DNA of 64,000 nucleotides from Prinsepia uniflora (Eukaryota > Streptophyta > Magnoliopsida > Rosales > Rosaceae), in NCBI GenBank assembly GCA_032719365.1, contig CM064867.1:58344601-58408600 (forward strand), written 5' to 3'. The notes under the pieces were generated by a model. It had not been told where the DNA came from, did not search any database, and saw nothing but the letters and a program-made list of their open reading frames with translations. The translations under genes and the position numbers were made by a program. This document shows, piece by piece, positions 57,363 through 64,000 of the stretch (within the stretch, counting starts at the first letter, position 1; each line of letters begins with the position of its first letter).

Positions 57363-57953
57363 TACTTGGTTCATCGTTCATCGACTATGTTCGAAGTTCT
57401 TGAATGTTGTTCATCTTTCATCAGGTTTCTTCATTATTCATTATACTTCGTTTATCATTCATCGACGATGTTTCGAAGTTCTTGAACATTGTTCATAGTT
57501 CATCAAACCATTCCGTTCAAATCCTCCCGATTCACCACGGTTAAGGCGCAACGATCCATTCGATAATTCGAAGGTAGTGTTTTAGTCTCTGAAGCTCAAA
57601 CTAGGAGCGGAGCACACTATGACTCCAGAAAAACATATAAGCCTTCGCCCCACAAAGTGTCCATTGAGAGCCGCATTGAGAAATCATCAAGTAGTTATCT
57701 CTTGTGCAGTGTCATCGACTTTGTTCATTTTTCATTGACTTCGTTCATTATTTTTGAATTTCGTTCATCGTTCTTAACATGGAAAGAACACAATGATTAG
57801 TTTGTTTATTGAAAATTGATGTTTTTGACTCTATGACTCATTTTGGGAGAAAAACACAAGTTGGCGATCGGGATGAACAACTGAACCAATTCCCTCACGA
57901 GACACGCCTATGACAATATTGGCACCCATCGGGACATAGGGACAGACTCCCAT
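57363..57953. other. Island of unrelated sequence with TTCATC repeats
   Basis: The sequence does not resemble the LTR families here. It contains two related units of about 60 bp, each with GTTC(A)TCG and CGAAGTTCTTGAA, at 57365-57425 and 57449-57508. More TTCATTGACTTCGTTCAT-like repeats lie at 57715-57775. No open frame of interest was found. It might be a fragment of another repeat or target DNA between two insertions. Confidence 0.5.
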
Positions 57954-60476
57954 TGTTAGGACCCATCCCAAATCCCCTGGGATTAATGTGGGACGTGCCT
58001 TATCCCGTCTGACACGAAATGTCAGACCAAGGAAAATTTCCGCTTTAGCCCACTCGGGGCTTCTAGAGTGCGCCAGGATCCGGAGGAGGAATGTAATGTC
58101 TCGGTCTCTACTACAGCCCGCATCCACGATCTACCTGAAGGGCATTAAAAAACAACAAAGCTGTGAGTGGACAAAACAAAGAATTTAATAAAAAAAGTTC
58201 ACAAAAAGACGTTTATGCCCTTCACTAAAAAGCATGCACGCATTCGAAACCATTTTCTCAAAACATTCATTGGGGCCTTGGCCCAAAATCCAAATCAAAG
58301 TCTATGGGAACTCAGCCCAAACCAAATCAAGTGGGAACTCAGCCCAAATCTGATACACGTGGGTCTCAGCCTAAATCCAATACATGTGGGTCTCAGCCCA
58401 AAACCATCTCCGTAAAACCGTGTACATATATAACCCATCCTTGACATGCTCTGATGTCTCATCAAATACCTGTCACGATATACCTAAGTATGCATACTAC
58501 TCGGGGTCGCACTCTGAGTTTACCCCAAGGATCTACGTCATACCTCAGTGTCAGTCACGATTCCAATCATAGTAATGCATGCAACCATCAGTCCAGGACC
58601 ACTCTCAATCCTGGTATGTCGCCGTGAAAATATCAACCGCCGCGACCACCTCTAGATCATGGTGCACACATCACCGATCGATTTCCTATACCGTCAGCAC
58701 TCCGAAGTTGAGCTTCCAGTGGCTGCTCGACTACGAGACGTGCATCGTGACCTCTTGAAGGAACACATCCCCAGTCCGGAGGCGAGTGTCGTATCATCCG
58801 TTGCATTGCACACAACACTTGTCGCGACCACACCTCAGACCCATAGGTCATCAATACGGCCATATGCCCGAGATAAAAGCAAATAGGTCTCATGCCCAGT
58901 TTCATATTTCTAAATCCGAAATCATTTCATTAAACTATCATAGAAATACTAGCATGTATAAGAACCATATAAAATCGAAACCTCGAAATTCGTGCCAATA
59001 CGTAAACACACACAAGGTCCACTCACAGACCGTTCGAGTTGTTGCATCGATATGCGTGCCATATGCCTTCCTGGGCTAATCACCGTCACCGGGACTCACA
59101 AACCTGTCCAAATCACTTTAGAGGGTTACTAACTACTTAAATAACCCCTCATTGAAGCCTCGTAATTTTCTCGAATTTTTAGCTATTTTAAACTCGATCC
59201 TAAACCTTCGGGCATCTCAAACTATATCGAGAAGATGTGCGATCCACTCGAAACCAGTCCCAAAATGTTCGTTACATCGAATACATGTTTTCCTATGTTG
59301 AAGTCAGCCCCAAAATCGTCCCCACGCGCCGCCTAGAGGCCCTGCGCGTGGGCTTCACGCGCCTTCACAGTACTCATCTTCAACCTCCAACCGAACCGGT
59401 CTGACTGGTTCACTGGTTCGATCGGTCCAACTGGACGGCGTGATCGATTCAGGGCCCTATTTTCCTATTTTTTTGTCCTTTTTCTTCCTTCTTTCCACCA
59501 ATCTTCCATAATCTATCCTATGAATCATTTTATGCAATCAACACTAGGAAACCAATACTAAAACCTATGGGTTCAATAATCCAATTAAACCCAAAATTTC
59601 CTATCCTTGTTCTGGGCATAACCAATGGCGAAAACTCAATCCTCAGGGTTCCATTAAGCTCCTAGGATCATTATAGGAAGGTTTATGGGTTTAGATTGAG
59701 CCTACTTGGTCAGAATTGAAATTCGGTGGATGGCCACCGAAAATCCTTCACATCCGTAGTATGGCCGGTTCAGCCATCCTCAGCCACCATTTCTGATTCT
59801 ACATGACTCAAACAACCCCCACAACATCCCCCAATCATCAGCTAACATCCTAAACTTCCAAATCGCAAAATCCAAAATTTGAAATATAAAGCGGTCACAG
59901 GTTTCCTTGGTCATGAGCTCCCTCCGCTGCCTACGGCGGTCCTGTAGATAGCCACCACCTCTCTCAGTCCAACACTCCCCTCAATTCCTCTCATGGCCTC
60001 ACAAAGAATCAAGGGGAAAGGGTAATGGGTTTTTGGGGTTCATCGGGTGGTTGGATGAACACAGACAAAGAAAGGATATGCATGTATCTGTGTTAGGTGA
60101 GCAATGGATGGGTGACACTTGTCACTCATCCATTTTCACAGACAAAGATCTGGGCCCCACTCAAGAAAAAAGTCCACTTTTGCCTCATAAAATGTGCCAC
60201 TGTAAATCGTACCTTGGAACTTCCATCAACCTTAACTTTCCCATCGAACATCCGAATTCGACGTGCCTCCAGTCTACGAATTAGTATCGACACGATCTAC
60301 GTAACGGTCCTTGGCCTCGGGCATCGGACCTCCTGGGTCAACTTTTTGCCCTCGTTCAAGGACAATATCGTAATTTTGCACAGAACGTCCGATAATCCTC
60401 GCCTAATCCCTGATTAGTCTTGCTAATCCATCATTAGTTCTTAATTAATCCCTAAAATCAGGGATGGGTCGTTACA
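57954..60476 (-). repeat. Element F 3' LTR (minus), 2523 bp
   Basis: The segment begins TGTTAGGACCCATCCC, a slightly decayed LTR end, and ends GGGTCGTTACA next to a polypurine tract. The inverted 12-mers are perfect at 58161-58172 and 59017-59028. Palindrome units (GGGCCTTGGCCC, GGGTCTCAGCCC) occur at 58270-58400. A 32-bp palindrome with one mismatch is at 60103-60134. Confidence 0.87.
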
Positions 60477-60495
60477 AACTTCCACCCTTCAAGAA
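60477..60495 (-). other. Polypurine tract of element F
   Basis: On the minus strand this reads as a purine-rich tract directly before the 3' LTR, preceded by GAATTTCGAGGACGAAATTC. It fixes the minus orientation of F. Confidence 0.8.
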
Positions 60496-62400
60496 TTTCG
60501 TCCTCGAAATTCAAATTGACCCAATTCCACAACCAAACTGTGGAATCCAATCACGTCCCCGCACACGGGCACTCTCGTGTAAAAGTACATGTCCAACACA
60601 GCCACACTTAGGCTCATAAGTCTCACTCGAGACGTCGACACTCGTCGATCTCGCCTGTCGCTCACCTCGACAGGTCAATCCTATTAAGTTGTCGTCCAAT
60701 CGACTTTTCAGTCTCCCACTCTAACACATTCCACCCTACGGTCGTTAGGCTGAAATACGTACGCCCACTAAGGGTCATCACATCTAAGCTGGTATCCAGC
60801 ATAGCATCCCATCAAACCATATCCTCCAGGTCCTATCATCACCATGGCGCGAATCCCATCTCGCAGGTTATCCTCAAGTCTGCGGCATCTATCGACCATG
60901 GTACCCATATTGACTCTCCTTAGAATCCATCAATCCAAACCAAGCCGAACTTGTTGGACACTGATCAAATTCATTTCCACCATATGTCACAACCATCGTG
61001 ACCAGTCGGTAACTCCTGGCTCCCCTGCGCTTTCGTTACGCTACTCTGATCTCTCCTGTCGCACCGCACATCACTCAGTGATCTACGTTAACATCTTGAC
61101 TCATCTCGAGTCTCAACTATCCTAGTACTCCTCCGGTCGATACACAATTGACGTCTCACCCATCCAGGGTGTATCTGGATCTCAATTGAAATACTAGTCT
61201 CAGCAGAGATAACACGTCTACACTGTAGGGTTCCCTTAGTCATCCACAACCTTGAACCCCCTGCTCACCACAATCACTGAACCCTACCAACTTACTTTGA
61301 CTTCGTGCACAATACTCAACCTTCGGTCATCAACCAATCATGTCGGAACACACCCGATCACTCCTCGTCGAACTGTCACTATCGGATCTAATCTGATCGC
61401 CGTCTCATGTCCATCCAGTACTCCATCCTTTCGACAAACATTCGTACTCTCGAGGAACTCTCAACCTGACATACTGATTGACCGTGGTCAATCCCATCGT
61501 CCAATGTGCATAGCACACCGGTGCACCCCCATCATATCCATCATCAAGGTACTACTCGGCATGCTCAAGGACTGCACTCAAGCAACATCCAATCACGTAC
61601 CAATCCTCACTATCCTCCTATCCAACGCCAGGCATCATCTATTCATCTCCTCCTAATCGATATCCATGTATCGTCCTTGTCCCATAATTATCCCCATATC
61701 TAATCTCTGTCTTGTCATCTCACCAACTATGCTAAGGGATTCTTACAATATGGTTCTCTTCTGCTCCTAGCTTAGCATAATCAGCAAGGCAATTCACTCC
61801 AAGGACAACCAAACCATGGTCTACTCACCTCACGGTCGCCACAATCACCTCTGTCATCTCGATCATCAAGATTATCATCACACTACTCAATCTAACTCAC
61901 AACATAGGTGTTCAGTTCTTACACCTTCTTTGAACCCTTTTTTTTGTCGTATCCTTCCTCATTGGCCAGCATAAGGGAAGTCTAAGATGATGACATTAAA
62001 GTTCATCTTATGTCATCCTGTGGCACCAAGCACCATCTGCAAAAGAGTAGAAGATGAGAAGCCTCATTCTCCAACTAAGAGTATTCTATGATAATTACTA
62101 TAATGTTTAATCCTTTACTTCCGAACTAAACACTTCCATTGATTCTCTTATGCTTCTTCCATCACTGTTCACGTCGGTTTACTAGTTCGCACGTCCTAAC
62201 CCTTATGGGATCAATTTCCAGCACCGAACACTCGTACCGTCCGTCCAAAATGAACTAGGGTACCTATCGCCCATCCAGGTATAGGGTATACCTCGAACCG
62301 CGCCACTCGGGATCCTCTCTATCCGGCTCAGTGCCCATCGAACTCATATGTTTACCACTATAGAGCACGTTTACCAACTCGGTCACAAACTAAGCCCTCA
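60496..62400 (-). mobile_element. Element F internal region, non-coding, interrupted by G
   Basis: About 1.9 kb of internal sequence with no protein domain. Its right end resembles element E at 21070-21140. It stops where a new LTR begins at 62401. The remaining internal part, the primer site and the 5' LTR of F are expected beyond the window. Confidence 0.7.
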
Positions 62401-64000
62401 TGTAACGACCCGTCCCAAATTCCTAGATTAGATTAGTGACTAATCACGATTAGTGAGGCTAATCAATGATTAGTTAGGCGAAATCGGACGAACAACGCAA
62501 AATGACCGTTTTGCCCTTCGGCGTGGCAAAACGTTGACTTTTCGTTCGGGCTGTCAAATGGACTTTGACCGATGACCGTGACGTAGTTCGTGATGTCACG
62601 AGTTCATAGACAGGTGGCACGTTCAATTCCGACGTTCGAGGAGGAAGTTATGACGTTCGGAAGTTTAGGGGCATTTTGGTAATTTGGGTTAAATGGGGGT
62701 CAAATGTTGACTTTTTGACCGGAAGGTCCGATGGCCGAGGGCCGAAGACCGTTACGTAGACGAGGACGATATGAATCCATAGGTAGACGGCACACTGAAA
62801 TCGGACTTCGAACGAGAGAGTTATGGGTCACGGAAGTTCGATTTCACTATGCACGAACTTCGAGACGGGGACGATTGGGCGAAATCTGATTGGGCAGATA
62901 TTTTTAGTGGGTCCTATGGATGAGTGACAAGTGTCACTCATCCTATTGGCTACCTCCCCCAAAATGTGGATCTACTTAATAAAATAATATTATAATTATT
63001 ATTATATAATTAATTTATCATACCATTAATCCTAACCATCCATTACCAACTAACTATCAATCCTCACCATCAATCCTCTCTTCTCTCATCTGATCACATC
63101 ACCTTCTTTCCTCTTCTCTTCCACGGCACCACCACCATTTTCATTTCATTTTCTTCCTTTTCCTTCACAAAACCGAAACACACACACCCCATTACCATTC
63201 ATTACTTGGGTGTGACCGTGAGTGACGGGAGGGAAGGACAGAGAGGCTGGGACGGCGAGTCACGGCGACGGACGACGGAGGACACGGCGGAGGAGCTCGA
63301 CCCGTGAGGTGAAAATATTTAAAAATCCAAGTTTTGTTTTTGTTAGGTTTTAATTGAAACTAATGATTGGGTTGTGCTTCTGGGGGACCTAGGAGAGAAA
63401 TGGGATTGTTTTTGAAGGTTAGAGCGGCCTGGAACAGCCATGAACGGCGGGAGAAGTCACGGCCGCCATGGCCGAATTGAAGGTACGGGTTTTTGATGTT
63501 TTCCTTCCATTTTAATGTCATAGAACCTTAGGTTAGATTGAGACGAGTAGAATGGGACAAACGGGAGGAGAAACGGTGGCCGGAGCAGGGAGAACCGGCC
63601 GGGTCAAGCCGCGGGTCACGGCGACCCGGTTGCAGTCATTCAGGTCGACCCGCGAGGAGGCAGGGATGACTGATGATGTCATCCTGATGATGTCATCATG
63701 TCAAGGATGACGTCATCATGTCAGATCTGACAATGTCAGACCGACATGTCAGACAGTGGGCCAATGGGAGCGTGACACGTGTCACTGTCAGGGGCTGTCA
63801 GTGATGACGTCATGCTGACGTCAGCGGTGAAGTCAGCAAGTATTGTAGCGGTGCGTGAAGCCCACGCGCAGCCACTTCAGGCGGCGCGTGAGGGCGCGTG
63901 GCAGGGAATCTGGGGAAGGTTCCAACATATGAAATCATCTATTCGATGTAACGAACATTTTTGGGACTGGTTTCGTGTCAATCGGACACCATCTCGATAT
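62401..64000 (+). repeat. Element G LTR, first 1.6 kb
   Basis: The segment begins TGTAACGACCCGTCCCAAATTC and is very similar to C's LTR over its first 500 bp. The palindrome with 12-bp arms is at 62918-62943. Positions 63660-63840 are dense in TGATGTCATC, TGACGTCA and ACACGTGTC motifs. Whether G is a full element or a solo LTR cannot be told, because the window ends inside it. The five bases before it, CCTCA (62396-62400), would be its target duplication. Confidence 0.88.

Noticed and set aside
57981..58188. Short frames around the F LTR end
   Set aside because: They overlap the conserved LTR end sequence on both strands and have no domain.

Overview
This is a nuclear plant sequence, most likely from an angiosperm (eudicot favoured but unproven). 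One ordinary plant gene, an eight-exon NECAP-type endocytic adaptor gene on the minus strand (26189-29382), sits in an AT-rich low-copy island. Almost everything else is LTR retrotransposon sequence, much of it nested.

Left block (1-25490). A minus-oriented element E (internal 21064-22498, 5' LTR 22499-25490) appears to host a plus-oriented element A (5' LTR ending at 1726, 3' LTR 18136-21063). A's internal region is itself interrupted by a minus-oriented solo LTR S1 (2168-5209, target duplication TGGTA) and by a minus-oriented element B (5221-14895, duplication ATGTG). B in turn carries a plus-oriented solo LTR S2 (8887-12044, duplication ATATC). Exact 5-bp duplications flank S1, B and S2, so the order of insertion can be read directly.

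Central island (25491-33929). This holds the NECAP gene, its flanks, a third solo LTR S3 (30639-33631, duplication TCATG) about 1.25 kb upstream of its start codon, and a possible truncated first exon of another gene at 33727.

Right block (33930-64000). A decayed minus-strand Ty3/gypsy gag (element I) meets, head to head, a decayed plus-strand Ty3/gypsy element H (43314-47677), whose gag, protease, reverse transcriptase/RNase H, integrase and chromodomain-like end are all recognisable. H's LTRs are broken by non-coding elements D (36163-41808) and C (49741-57362). After a short unrelated island come element F (minus, 57954-62400) and the first 1.6 kb of an LTR of element G (62401-64000).

Elements A, B, C, D, E, F, G and solo LTRs S1-S3 belong to one superfamily. 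LTRs are about 2.5-3.2 kb, begin TGTAAC or TGTGAC and end in TCA or GACA. The primer site matches initiator-methionine tRNA and the polypurine tract is G-rich. The roughly 3.6-kb internal region has no protein-coding domains. This is the architecture of large retrotransposon derivatives (LARDs), which would depend on proteins supplied by relatives such as H.

The most striking unexplained structure is inside these LTRs. A tandem array with a period close to 30 bp is built around a 13-bp palindrome whose two arms change together (for example GGGCC/GGCCC, GGACT/AGTCC, GGGCA/TGCCC). The array lies between a conserved inverted 12-mer pair, CTGTGAGTGGAC and GTCCACTCACAG, which resembles a splice donor and acceptor.
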